Source: Armatimonadetes bacterium UBA1398 (GTDB lineage: Bacteria; Armatimonadota; Zipacnadia; UBA1398). From it: a stretch of 64,000 nucleotides of DNA. Shown here piece by piece: positions 41,224-50,490 of the stretch. Under the pieces are notes generated by a model. That model saw nothing but the letters and a program-made list of their open reading frames with translations. It made no database searches and was not told where the DNA came from. Positions within the stretch are counted from its first letter, which is position 1. Every line of letters starts with the position of its first letter. The position numbers were made by a program, and so were the translations under genes. The stretch is taken from assembly GCA_002305165.1 (NCBI GenBank), contig DBQI01000014.1, positions 20,937 through 84,936 on the forward strand. The letters run 5' to 3'.

Positions 41224-44200
41224 TCAGCGCTCTTGCTCGTAGACGGCGAGGTGAGCGGTCTCGCTCCAGTTGCCCGCCTTGTCCTGGGCCCGCACGTGGA
41301 GGTACCGCCTGCCGCCAGGCTGCTCGGGTAGATCCAGCGCACGGTCCGTGCCCATGACCTCAGCCGGTGGGATGGTGTATGCCACGTCGTCATAGACCCA
41401 GGAGAACCCTTGGATGCCGGTGGGGTCCCATGCGCTCCAGGTGAACTGAAGCGCTCCATCCCCGCCTCGGGTCACCCAGAGGTTGTCGAAGTCCACCGTC
41501 GCGTCCACCGGAGTGGAGGGCGGCGAAGCGGGGTCGGTCACGGCCAATGAGAGGAGGCGGTACTCCCGGGAGTCGCCGAGGATCTGGCGCGCGACATCGA
41601 GCAGGTTGAGCTCCGCGTAACGCCACGCTCCGTCGGCCACAGCGCCTCGCACGGCGAAGGGAGCCTCCGTCGTCGGGTTCGTGAATCGGACCACCACGGG
41701 AACTGGCCCGTCGCCCTTGGTGACGGTCAGCACCATGTCGAGCTTCGCCTCGGGTGGGCAGCGATAGTCGAATGCCAGGTTCGGGTACTCCCTGAGATCC
41801 ACCGGCACTGTCAGCAGTTGCGTCGAGAAGCTATCGCCCGGAGTGCGGGTGACCCGCAGGCAACCCGTGCCGATGCGTCTCAGCACCCGATCGTCGCCAG
41901 GGCCGCCCAGACCATCGCGACCGATATCGAGCCGGCAGCCTTCGGATTTGCCCGCACTGCCGATCAGCGTCTCGAACGGCTCGAAGACTGCTGTCATGTG
42001 TGTTGGAGACTGTATCTCTGGTGGGTCAGGCGGTCCCTCGTCGAGGCTGAAGTCCATGACGAAGGTCTGCAAGAAGCCGGGCTCAAGCGGGTTGCCCGCG
42101 TGGTCCCGGGCTTCCTCGAGCGCGACCGTGACAACCTGCTGGTCGGCGAAGGTGAGGGGCTCCGGGCGTGCGCGCTGGGCATTCCACTCCAACTGGCCCG
42201 TGTCCCCTCGGAATTGGAGCACGCGGCCATCCACGGGATAGACGCTGGCGCCGACGCGTAGCCTCAGGCTCGTCGGGTCCACACCCGACCATGGGCTGCC
42301 CCGGTCCGCTAGGGTCAGGGTGAAGCGATCGATGCAGAGCCGCGAACCGTTCTCGAAGGAAGCGTCATGTACGACAGGACCTTGGCTATCCAGAAAGACA
42401 CGGTGGTGCGTTGTCGGACTCCAGTTCCCCTGCCTATCGACGGCGCGTAGGTGCAGCCAGTGCCAACCATCGGGCAGGCCGGGCTCGAACGATAGCGCGG
42501 ATTGCCGCGTCTTCACCTGGGTGTCGGGCTCGGTGTTGGGCTCCCGGTCGAGGACGTAGCTCGCGCCATCGATGCCACTGGGGTCGTCGGTCTCCCACTT
42601 GACGACAAGCCGCTCGCGCGCCGATGCGATGTTCGAGATCCTGAAGTTGTCTATGTTCCAGTAGCTTCCCTTTGAGTTGCCGTCCCATCCGCCGCTAGCA
42701 AACCCGACCCTTGACACTTGGTAGTCCTGGGCATCGGGGAACCGAGACAGCAGGAGGGTGTAGAGGTCGATCTCCGCGTGCCGCCATTGCCCATCCGCCA
42801 CGATGGGAATGTGTCCAAGGACGACCTGTCCACCGCCGTCGTTGTCGTTATCCGTCATCTTGATGACGTGCCACGTCCGTGTCGACTGCAGGTTGATGCG
42901 CATGTCGATACGTACCCAGGGATCGATCTTGTAGTCGAAGCTGATAAGCCGATGCCGGCCAGCGTCGAAGGGCTCCGAGACCGCCCAGGCCGCGAAGCTG
43001 CCCGACTCGGCAGACTTGGTCAATCTGAGCGAGGAGCCTCCTGATGCGGCCGTCGTGGGGTCCAGTGTCAGTGCCGCCGCCCCTTGGTTCCTCCGATGGT
43101 CAGTCGACCACTGCCCCAGGTCGTTCTCGAAGTCGTTGAAAACGAAGGGCGCTCCGCCTTCGGTGACCACCGGCGCCGCCGGAGGGGTGACATTCAAGGA
43201 GCGGTCGACCTCGATGGTAAAGGGGCCGCCCGATACCGCGTGCCCTGCGTAGCTTTCGGCCGACAGGAGCCCGACCTGCACTGCGGCGCAGCGATCGCTG
43301 GGTTCCAGAGCCCGATCCAGATCGACTAGGACCTGGCTGCGTGCGGTGTCGACCCGTACGCCGCTGCTATCAGGCCCGAGCTCCTCACCATTGAGGAGCA
43401 CTCGCACTGACTCGGGAACCAGGCCGGAGGGGACGTTCTCCACGGCCAGAGCGAGCCAACCACCCGGCACCGCTCGTGCCCCCTCCGTGAGCACGGGGTA
43501 CACCGTTGGGTCCCCACTCGAGCTCTCGAACCGATGCCGGAACGACCCGAGTGGCGCGCCGTCGGCGCCCAGAGGCGCGACATGGAGATACCATGCTCCC
43601 GGCATCAGGTTGGCCAGCTCGACCGAGGGCTCCTGCACCACGGCTGCCTCGCCATTCATCTCCAAGGTCGGACTGACGCTTGCCGTGTAACGATAGGCCA
43701 CAGCGCCGTCGATCGCCGGCCAAGTGAACCTCCCGACAGACCCTCCAGGGTTGCAGACCCCGAAGTTGTCGAGCCACCACGTGGCGCCCTTCGGATTGGC
43801 CGTGACACCCATCTGAAGCATCTTGTCGCGCTGGAAGGCCCCGACCGCCACGTACGTGACCGTCACCTGGGTCGGATCGATACCTAGGGCCTGTAGGTGC
43901 CCACGGATATCGAACCGGGCACTGTGCCACCGGTTGTCCGCCTGCACGCCCTCTATGGCTCCAAGGTCGACGACGCCGTGCACGGGGTTGTCTCCCCCAG
44001 TGAAGGCGATGCGATAGTCCGCGGTCTCGGTGCCGAGGATGACGTCCACGGCTACCTCGGGCCCGATCTTGTAGTCAAAGGTCAGGATCCCATGGCTGGA
44101 GGGGACGAAGTCGGTGGTCATAGCGTAGACGCCGAAAGTGCCCCCAGGGTGCTTGTTCACGAGCCGCACCGAGTGCCCCTCGCCGCGCGCATCCTGCTCG

Positions 44201-47200
44201 TCGAGGAGAACCAGAGCTCCCTGTTCGCGCCCCGCGTTCGGCTCTGCGCCGGGCCCGGTCAAACCAGCGTGGTAGAATGTCTCGAACTCGCCGAGTCCGT
44301 TCTCGAAGTCCTGGATGAGGGCCGCGTGACTGGACGAGCTGACGGGCGCCAGCGGCACAGAGGGGGGCCGGTACCGGGCCTCGATCGTCTCCGGCAAGAC
44401 CCTGGGCGACAGTATGTCGCCGGTGCGTGGGCCGTAGATCTTCGTTCGGGCGACCATGATGCCGTTGTCGTAGGTCCACACGCCTACATGCCCGCTCTGC
44501 AGCGGCTCGTCGTCGCGAACCTCCAGCGCCAGGTAGTCATCGAGATACAGCCGAAGCCGGTTGCCTTGCTTCTCCGCCCTGACCTGCCACCACTTACGGT
44601 GGAAATCGTTCATGCTCGGCAGGCTGTCGGTGAGCCTCGGGAGCATTGCCTTCGGGTCGTCCGTCTCCGCGAGCACTCGCGAACCCTTCCAGATCTGGGT
44701 CTTGGAGTCTCCCGCTCCGCCCAGGACGAAGCTGTACCCCGAGGCAACAGAGGTGCCGTCGCCGCAGAGAGTGATGTTGATGTTCTCAGGGTGCTTGTAT
44801 TGGCGGCCGCTCGCGCTCGCCAGTCCCATCTTCATGGCGGCGTACAGCTCGACCGTGACATCGGGACCGAAGGCGGGCTTGCTCCACATGAGGGCGCCCT
44901 CTTCGCTCCGGCCTGACCACCAGCTCCACTCCTGGGAACAGGTCCAGCGGCTCGACAGCTCCCAGGTCCCCGTCACCTCGGTCCACTCGGCCGGAGCGTC
45001 GCTGAAGGTGTAGTCCTCCTGGTCGACCGCGAAGGCGTAGACGGCGTTATAGTCGAGGGGGAGGCCGTGGCTCGACAACCCTACCTTGGTGCCCCCAAGC
45101 GGCTCGGGATCGTGGGCCTGTAGAGCCACCCCATCGTCCCAACCCACGGTCAGGAGGCCGCCGCGCACCTGGAAGGAAAGCACGGCCGGGAGCGTCACCC
45201 CTGACGGCATGGACCCCTCCGCAAGCAAGACACCATGCCTCAGTATCCGCAGGCTCAGAGCGTCCGCGACCGGGTTGATCACGAACTCGTAGCCGGAGTC
45301 CGTCTTGTAATCGGTGCAGCCGATGTGCACGGATGCGGAGCCTTCGCCTGCACCGAAGCTGGCGCGCACCTCGGTGTCCCCGTAGAAGTCCCCCTTGTTC
45401 CACCAGACGGGATCGAGCGGAGCCTCCGGGGGCAGTTGCTCAGCTTGAGCCCCCTCGACCCGCCGCGCCTCCATCGCCTGCATCGAGGCGCCCATCGTGC
45501 CTGGGTCAATCCACGCGCCTGCAGTCGTGGCCCACTCGGCCATGGTGCCCGTTTCAAGAGCGAACTGCTCCGTCAGTTCGGCTGCCCGGGGCTTCTTAGG
45601 CTGGTCCACATGGATGGCACGCACCACCGGCGAGGGTCCGGCGCCCAGCCTCAAAGCGAGGGCTCCCACCAGGGGTGGCCCCGAGCCCTCCTCAAGCTCT
45701 TCGCTGTCTATCTGGCTCGGGCTCTCGGGGACATTCAGTCTCAGAGCCTCCGCCCGCTCCATGGCCGTTCGCCCGTCCCACTGAACGCGGAACAGGTCCT
45801 TGTTGGCCACTACCCTCAGGGCGGCGGGCTTCTCTGGCTCAATGGGAGCCGATCCCGTGGCGAGCAGTTCCTCGCCCGCGGTGCTCCGCCGGATCAGCCG
45901 TAGGTTGTCTGCCGTGCCCGCGTGCCACGCGATCGCCCAGTGTTCCTCGGGGCCTCGATAGGCGATCATCGCCTCACCAGAAGAGCCCGCCGCCGCAAGT
46001 TCCACGGTGAGATCGACATTCCCAAGCAGCCGCGGGTAGACGAGCAGTCCGCCTGCATCCCGCCCGGTTACGCCCTCGGACACTGCCGCGATACCGGGGC
46101 TCGTGCGCCACTCGACGGCGTCCCCAGGGAAGCTGAAGGCCATGGTGTCTATCTGATCGACGCGAGTGTCGTCAAACCGTGCCGCGCCGTAGCCCTCAAC
46201 ATACAGCCCGGGCCTGCCCCGGCCGTACCCCGACTCGTTGGCGACCCGCAGCGCCTCGCGCCCGTCGATAGTAACGGTGAGGTCGTCGTCGACGGCAAGG
46301 CGCATGCGGTACCACTGCATGGGCACAAAGCCGCCCGGCGCCTCGGCGAGCACCTCATGGACGCCATTGGCGACACGAACGATCTGGATCTTGTCGCCTT
46401 CCTCGGAGGAGTCGGTCTGGCTGGTCCAACGAGCTAACACGTAGTGGCGCGATGGCCCGTCCTCGCGGCCCGGCTCGCAGAGCGCGACCAAGCCCATGGC
46501 GGACGCCGTCTCCGAACGGATCGCAGTCTCCAGGAAGTAGTCCGTCCAGAAGGGATAGCCTGTCGTGGCGAGAGCTCTCGGGGGCTCCGGGGGCTCTTCC
46601 TCTGCCCCGTCCGTCGCCCCCTCTGCCTCTGCCTCGGTCGCCAGTACTGGGGTGAGGAACAGTGCGCTCGGGTCCGCAGTCCGCTCAACGGAGACTCGGC
46701 CACGCCTACCGCGGCGCGGGCGCGCCGCGTCGGACTGCTCGATGGGCGTCTCCTCGGGAGGCGCTACTCCCGTTCGTCCCTCGAACACGAAGGGGTTGGC
46801 CGACTCCCGCGCCTCGCCCTCGGACTGGATGTTGGACCATTCCCCAGTCTCGGGGAGCCAGTCGCCCATGTTGGCCTCAAGACGGCCGTAGTTGTCCGCG
46901 AAACTCACCCTATCGATCGGCTGGCCCCACAGTTGGGCCTCCCCGATGTCGCCCAAGTAACCCAGGTGTCCCGACACAAGGCCGTGCTCGTAGTGTTGTA
47001 TGAGCACTTGGTGTCCCGCATATACCCGGATGCGGTCGAACCGCCACTCGATGACGACCTGTTCTGACGCGTAACCTTCGGGAAGCCGTGCCTCGGCGAT
47101 CAGTTCCTCCGGCCCACCCAAGGCGCGACTGAGCCGCGCAGAGGCGCCGCTGAAGTCCACGGCGAGGTAGTTAGAGGCGTCGCGCGCATGTACGAAGACG

Positions 47201-47409
47201 CGGTCAGGCAGCGAGCCTTCGCCGAGGTTCGCCATGATGATGTCGAACCGGCCGGGGCTGCCCTCCATCCCCAGCCAGTTAGCGCCCTCGATCTCCGGGG
47301 GATCGCTCGCCTGTGCCAGAGCCAGCCCTGCCATGAGGGTCACGCATACAGGTAGCGCCAAGAGACGGGCGCCGCAGACGAGAGACCCGTGGGGTACGAA
47401 GTGCCGCAT
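41224..47409 (-). CDS. Very large secreted multidomain protein (2061 residues), laminin-G/jelly-roll-like modules
   Basis: Signal peptide (LLALPVCVTLMAGLALA), then repeated beta-rich modules: in the first half several concanavalin-like modules (for example RMRLAVDDDLTVTIDGREAL, VEGYGAARFDDTRVD), in the second half at least three similar carbohydrate-binding-like modules, each starting with FE(N/T)-LG and containing FDYKI or FDYRC and WxxDNF, near 1085-1280, 1430-1590 and 1750-1930. Ig-like segments (VKWETDDPSGIDGASYVLD and WSAWDPTGIQGFSWVYDD) join them; the second ends with WSETAHLAVYEQER. No catalytic site is seen. It looks like an adhesive or polysaccharide-binding surface protein. Confidence 0.7.
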   Translation of the reverse strand: MRHFVPHGSLVCGARLLALPVCVTLMAGLALAQASDPPEIEGANWLGMEGSPGRFDIIMANLGEGSLPDRVFVHARDASNYLAVDFSGASARLSRALGGPEELIAEARLPEGYASEQVVIEWRFDRIRVYAGHQVLIQHYEHGLVSGHLGYLGDIGEAQLWGQPIDRVSFADNYGRLEANMGDWLPETGEWSNIQSEGEARESANPFVFEGRTGVAPPEETPIEQSDAARPRRGRRGRVSVERTADPSALFLTPVLATEAEAEGATDGAEEEPPEPPRALATTGYPFWTDYFLETAIRSETASAMGLVALCEPGREDGPSRHYVLARWTSQTDSSEEGDKIQIVRVANGVHEVLAEAPGGFVPMQWYRMRLAVDDDLTVTIDGREALRVANESGYGRGRPGLYVEGYGAARFDDTRVDQIDTMAFSFPGDAVEWRTSPGIAAVSEGVTGRDAGGLLVYPRLLGNVDLTVELAAAGSSGEAMIAYRGPEEHWAIAWHAGTADNLRLIRRSTAGEELLATGSAPIEPEKPAALRVVANKDLFRVQWDGRTAMERAEALRLNVPESPSQIDSEELEEGSGPPLVGALALRLGAGPSPVVRAIHVDQPKKPRAAELTEQFALETGTMAEWATTAGAWIDPGTMGASMQAMEARRVEGAQAEQLPPEAPLDPVWWNKGDFYGDTEVRASFGAGEGSASVHIGCTDYKTDSGYEFVINPVADALSLRILRHGVLLAEGSMPSGVTLPAVLSFQVRGGLLTVGWDDGVALQAHDPEPLGGTKVGLSSHGLPLDYNAVYAFAVDQEDYTFSDAPAEWTEVTGTWELSSRWTCSQEWSWWSGRSEEGALMWSKPAFGPDVTVELYAAMKMGLASASGRQYKHPENINITLCGDGTSVASGYSFVLGGAGDSKTQIWKGSRVLAETDDPKAMLPRLTDSLPSMNDFHRKWWQVRAEKQGNRLRLYLDDYLALEVRDDEPLQSGHVGVWTYDNGIMVARTKIYGPRTGDILSPRVLPETIEARYRPPSVPLAPVSSSSHAALIQDFENGLGEFETFYHAGLTGPGAEPNAGREQGALVLLDEQDARGEGHSVRLVNKHPGGTFGVYAMTTDFVPSSHGILTFDYKIGPEVAVDVILGTETADYRIAFTGGDNPVHGVVDLGAIEGVQADNRWHSARFDIRGHLQALGIDPTQVTVTYVAVGAFQRDKMLQMGVTANPKGATWWLDNFGVCNPGGSVGRFTWPAIDGAVAYRYTASVSPTLEMNGEAAVVQEPSVELANLMPGAWYLHVAPLGADGAPLGSFRHRFESSSGDPTVYPVLTEGARAVPGGWLALAVENVPSGLVPESVRVLLNGEELGPDSSGVRVDTARSQVLVDLDRALEPSDRCAAVQVGLLSAESYAGHAVSGGPFTIEVDRSLNVTPPAAPVVTEGGAPFVFNDFENDLGQWSTDHRRNQGAAALTLDPTTAASGGSSLRLTKSAESGSFAAWAVSEPFDAGRHRLISFDYKIDPWVRIDMRINLQSTRTWHVIKMTDNDNDGGGQVVLGHIPIVADGQWRHAEIDLYTLLLSRFPDAQDYQVSRVGFASGGWDGNSKGSYWNIDNFRISNIASARERLVVKWETDDPSGIDGASYVLDREPNTEPDTQVKTRQSALSFEPGLPDGWHWLHLRAVDRQGNWSPTTHHRVFLDSQGPVVHDASFENGSRLCIDRFTLTLADRGSPWSGVDPTSLRLRVGASVYPVDGRVLQFRGDTGQLEWNAQRARPEPLTFADQQVVTVALEEARDHAGNPLEPGFLQTFVMDFSLDEGPPDPPEIQSPTHMTAVFEPFETLIGSAGKSEGCRLDIGRDGLGGPGDDRVLRRIGTGCLRVTRTPGDSFSTQLLTVPVDLREYPNLAFDYRCPPEAKLDMVLTVTKGDGPVPVVVRFTNPTTEAPFAVRGAVADGAWRYAELNLLDVARQILGDSREYRLLSLAVTDPASPPSTPVDATVDFDNLWVTRGGDGALQFTWSAWDPTGIQGFSWVYDDVAYTIPPAEVMGTDRALDLPEQPGGRRYLHVRAQDKAGNWSETAHLAVYEQER

Positions 47410-47451
47410 GGAACCAGCCTCCCGGGAGAAGCGCCCGCCCCGCGGGAGGGC

Positions 47452-47488
47452 GGCGCGTAGAGCCGGTGTCCCGCGAGGGCTCTGCGCC
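47452..47488 (-). terminator. Hairpin between the small secreted protein and the giant protein genes
   Basis: GGCGC(GT)AGAGCC pairs with GGCTCTGCGCC: an 11-base-pair stem with a two-base bulge and a 13-base loop, 24 bases beyond the stop of the small secreted gene. It may terminate or attenuate reading into the 2061-residue gene. Confidence 0.35.
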
Positions 47489-47511
47489 GCGCGGGATGTC
47501 CTGAGACGCCT

Positions 47512-48039
47512 CTAGCCGCTCTTGCCCTGAGGCACGTAGCCGTTGCTCTCGTGAAGGAGGATCACCTTGTCGAGCAGGGCTCCATCCTCGCGGCCATGGA
47601 TGTAGAGAGTGTGGGTACCCGCGCTCAGGTTGAACTTGGCGCCGGTGAGCTTGAACCACTTCCACTGCCCCTCGGTGCCATGCTCGCCGAAGACACGCTT
47701 CTGCCCCTCGTCAATCTGGACATAGAAGCTGTCGCCGCAGTCATCGAGCCACTTCGCGCGACCCCAGAAGATGTAGTTACCTGAGGTTGCGACCGTGAAC
47801 GTGACCTTCACCGTTCCGCCGCACTCCTGGCCCTGGGGCACGATCTTATCCGCAGTGCCAACGCACTTGCCGCCTGAGGCGGCATCCGACTTGTACACCT
47901 TCATGGGGGCCTTCAACAGCCCCGTCTCGGGCTCGATGTCGATCCGCTTCGAGTCCGCTACGACTCCCATGGCGAGGAAAGCCGCGAGGCACACGGCGGA
48001 GAGCAGACCTAGTACCTTCAGTGTTCTGTGGTGCGTCAT
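47512..48039 (-). CDS. Small secreted carbohydrate-binding-module-like protein
   Basis: 175 residues with a signal peptide (VLGLLSAVCLAAFLAMGVVA) and a beta-sandwich pattern. GNYIFWGRAKWLDDCGDSFY and HTLYIHGREDGALLDKVILL resemble the strands of CBM35/CBM6-like modules, in which the binding site sits in the edge loops; the two Cys pairs (KCVGT, QECGG) may form disulfides. Its strands recall those in the N-terminal part of the GH42-like protein. It probably binds sugar or is an extracytoplasmic structural protein. Next to the ligase gene, 8 bases downstream of its stop. Confidence 0.6.
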   Translation of the reverse strand: MTHHRTLKVLGLLSAVCLAAFLAMGVVADSKRIDIEPETGLLKAPMKVYKSDAASGGKCVGTADKIVPQGQECGGTVKVTFTVATSGNYIFWGRAKWLDDCGDSFYVQIDEGQKRVFGEHGTEGQWKWFKLTGAKFNLSAGTHTLYIHGREDGALLDKVILLHESNGYVPQGKSG

Positions 48040-48047
48040 GCCGGCTA

Positions 48048-49709
48048 TTACCTCCTAGCGGTCTTGCCATACACGACTATCAGACTCACAACTAGCGCTA
48101 TGGTTACGCTAGTTCCTCTGACGAGCGTACTCCCGAACAGGTTCGCAACAACTAGCGCCGCCATGGATCCGAGGAGTCCCGATGCGATATCCGGAAGCCC
48201 GTCGGCCAGCTCAGTCAACGCCTTGCGCGCTCCCACGATCGAGGTCCACAGCATGAGCACGAAGGCGAAAAGACCGCTTAGCCCGAGCTCGGTCGCGATC
48301 ACCAAGTACTGGTTCTGGAAATCCGGTTCGAGCTTGCCGCCTTTCGGCAAGACGCCGAAGTACCCGCCTACGTCGCTCTGGTACTGCCCGGGGCCCGCCC
48401 CGATCGCGGCGATGGGCCGTTGCCGCGATCCGAGCATATCAATGGCCGCCCCCCACTCGGCCATGCGCCCGGAGAGAACCGTCTGCTCGCCTACCACAAC
48501 AACCCGCGGCTCTGCCGCCTCCAGTGTCGTGCCTGGCTCCGTGTCCGCCTCGCCGGGGGCCAGCTCGAGTTCTTCGTCCCGAGGGGCGGGCGCGAAGCCA
48601 TCCTCCGCCTCCCCGGGAGCCAGTTCAAGCTGCTCGTCCGGAGGCGCTGGTGCGAAGCCAGCGTCCGCCTCCCCGGGAGCCAGTTCGAGCTGCTCGTCCG
48701 GAGGCGCTGGTGCGAAGCCAGCGTCCGCCTCCCCGGGAGCCAGTTCGAGTTCATCGTCAGGAGGCGCTGGCGCGAACCCATCCTCTGCAGGCAGGGGCGC
48801 AACCGTTGGGGAGGTGTCCCACACCACCTCGGTCAGCTCTTGCGTCTCCGTCATTGTCCACGCGAGCTTCTCGCCTCGAAACGGCCCGAAAGCCAACCCA
48901 CATAGAGCGAACGCCATCCCCACAGCCGCCACGGTCACCCGGCCTCGGGGCGTGTCGCCCGACGCGGCGCCCGTAACAGTCAGCCCCACGGCCAGGGCGA
49001 GGAACGGACCGGGCGCGGTAATCGAGGCCGCACCAAGCACGATCACGATCGACATCAGCGCCCGCGCTGCCATGTTACCGACACTCATCGAGAGAGCGAG
49101 CAGGACGGGCAGCGAGAGGGCCAGATAGACCCCATAGACAGTCCGGGAGCCGAACAGGCCGACGACGTTCCTCGGGTCCAGATCCAGCGGCGCCAGCTCG
49201 CGGTGACGCGTAGCGCTGAGCCATTCTGGGGCTGCGCCCGCCGCTTCGAGATAGGCCTGGGTCGCCCCAAGCAGAATGACGGCGCCGGTGACCACTGCCC
49301 ACACCCACACGGCCCGAGCGCGTGTCGCCGTATCCTCGAGGAGGTTCAGGAGGACCAGCGGGGCGGCCACGAAGATCCCCGCGTACTGGATCATCTCCTT
49401 GATTGCGGCCAGCAGCTCGGTCCGAGGCACCGAAGGATCCAGCCATGCGGCGCCCGACAGCCCCGCTACAGCGGCGACCAACCAGATGTGCAGCGGCGGC
49501 CATGCCAACCGCTGCCTGCCTCGGGACACCATCCATCGTGCCACCAGCACCGCCGCCAGCACCCAGATGAGGATGTCCGCCACGGTCAACGCCACAGTGG
49601 CGCGATGGAGCTTGAGCACCGGCACACCGACCTGTGTCGGCATCGCCGCTACGAGGACCAGGGCGGCACACCTGAGGACGCACGGGGCAGCGAAGCGGCG
49701 GTCTGCCAT
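48048..49709 (-). CDS. O-antigen ligase / polymerase-like (WzyC family) membrane protein with an internal repeat loop
   Basis: 553-residue polytopic membrane protein. GAGPGQYQSDVGGYFG followed by NQYLVIATELGLSGLFAFVL is the C-terminal signature of the O-antigen ligase/polymerase family, although the usual HN pair of the motif reads QN. Around residues 310-390 a periplasmic loop contains four 20-residue acidic Pro-Ala-rich repeats (GFAPAPPDEQLELAPGEADA type). Starts 1-2 bases after the membrane protein gene upstream. Together with the sugar transferase at 3.6 kb it may serve surface polysaccharide assembly. Confidence 0.75.
   Translation of the reverse strand: MADRRFAAPCVLRCAALVLVAAMPTQVGVPVLKLHRATVALTVADILIWVLAAVLVARWMVSRGRQRLAWPPLHIWLVAAVAGLSGAAWLDPSVPRTELLAAIKEMIQYAGIFVAAPLVLLNLLEDTATRARAVWVWAVVTGAVILLGATQAYLEAAGAAPEWLSATRHRELAPLDLDPRNVVGLFGSRTVYGVYLALSLPVLLALSMSVGNMAARALMSIVIVLGAASITAPGPFLALAVGLTVTGAASGDTPRGRVTVAAVGMAFALCGLAFGPFRGEKLAWTMTETQELTEVVWDTSPTVAPLPAEDGFAPAPPDDELELAPGEADAGFAPAPPDEQLELAPGEADAGFAPAPPDEQLELAPGEAEDGFAPAPRDEELELAPGEADTEPGTTLEAAEPRVVVVGEQTVLSGRMAEWGAAIDMLGSRQRPIAAIGAGPGQYQSDVGGYFGVLPKGGKLEPDFQNQYLVIATELGLSGLFAFVLMLWTSIVGARKALTELADGLPDIASGLLGSMAALVVANLFGSTLVRGTSVTIALVVSLIVVYGKTARR
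48541..48780 (-). repeat. Four 60-bp tandem repeats inside the ligase-like gene
   Basis: Four 60-base units lie end to end (48541-48600, 48601-48660, 48661-48720, 48721-48780). Units 2 and 3 differ at about three positions; the outer two are more diverged. The period is a multiple of three, so copy-number change would keep the reading frame and only lengthen or shorten the loop by 20 residues. Confidence 0.95.
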
Positions 49710-49710
49710 G

Positions 49711-50490
49711 CTATAGGCCTCCCGTCTGAGGGAGGTGGAGCCGTATGAGCAAGGCGAGGGCCGCCACGATCGCGAGCCTCCGGTGCCGACCCAGGGGGGA
49801 AACCAACAGGGCGTACGCCATGAGAACCCCGTACTGCAGGATGATGCTCAGTGCCCCAAGGCTCTCCCCGTAGAAGCGCCCCTCGGGCTCCGTAGTCGCC
49901 ATCATCACACGGTTTAGAAGCGGCCAAGTGACCGCGACGAAGAGGGCTAGCAGGCCTACGGTCACCAGGGCGACGGCGGCGTGGCTCCGCCCCTGCCCCG
50001 CTCCGGCACGGAGCCACTCGATGCCTACGAGGACGCCCATCACTGCGACGAGCACTCCCGCCGCACTAACCGAGAGCACCTCGTGGCGTGGTGACTCCCA
50101 CGAGAGGAAGCCCAGAGCGATGGGGTCGCGCAACTGGATCAGCAGCACAAGAGCGAGCCCCAGGCCAACCCGACTCAGTAGCAGTGCCTCCGATCGCTTG
50201 GGGGCGAACACCGGCGGTAGAACCACCACAAGGCTGACAACCAAGCCCAGCGGGACGCGGGCTAGATCCGGCACGGCGCTGCGGGAGGTGAGGGCTAGCG
50301 CGATGAGCAGGTAGGCAGCAGCCTCCAGAGCCCAGGCGACCCAACCGGTGGAGCGGTGTGCGCCACCAGTCGCGCTCTCCCTATTGCTGCTAGGAAGCAA
50401 CGGCTTGCCTCTTTCGTGGCTCTCTTCGTGTCTCGCAGGATACCCCAGGCCTGCGTCGCGCCACAAGGCAGCGCGATTGGGCCCCCGCAC
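49711..50490 (-). CDS. Polytopic membrane protein of unknown function
   Basis: 259 residues with about six or seven hydrophobic segments (for example ALEAAAYLLIALALTS, VSLVVVLPPVFAP, AVALVTVGLLALFVAVTW). The GTG at 50490 directly follows the methyltransferase stop (TAAGTG); the first 45 residues are hydrophilic, so a TTG within KPLLPSS with AAAGAGG upstream is an alternative start. It may be a partner of the ligase-like protein, whose gene follows at once. No family recognised. Confidence 0.55.
   Translation of the reverse strand: MRGPNRAALWRDAGLGYPARHEESHERGKPLLPSSNRESATGGAHRSTGWVAWALEAAAYLLIALALTSRSAVPDLARVPLGLVVSLVVVLPPVFAPKRSEALLLSRVGLGLALVLLIQLRDPIALGFLSWESPRHEVLSVSAAGVLVAVMGVLVGIEWLRAGAGQGRSHAAVALVTVGLLALFVAVTWPLLNRVMMATTEPEGRFYGESLGALSIILQYGVLMAYALLVSPLGRHRRLAIVAALALLIRLHLPQTGGL

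Noticed and set aside
45235..45903. A 222-codon forward frame within the 2061-residue gene
   Set aside because: It is opposite to a continuous reading frame with a signal peptide and repeated modules, and shows no motif of its own.
48541..48780. CRISPR array
   Set aside because: The repeats are adjacent without spacers, a multiple of three long, and lie inside a membrane-protein gene.
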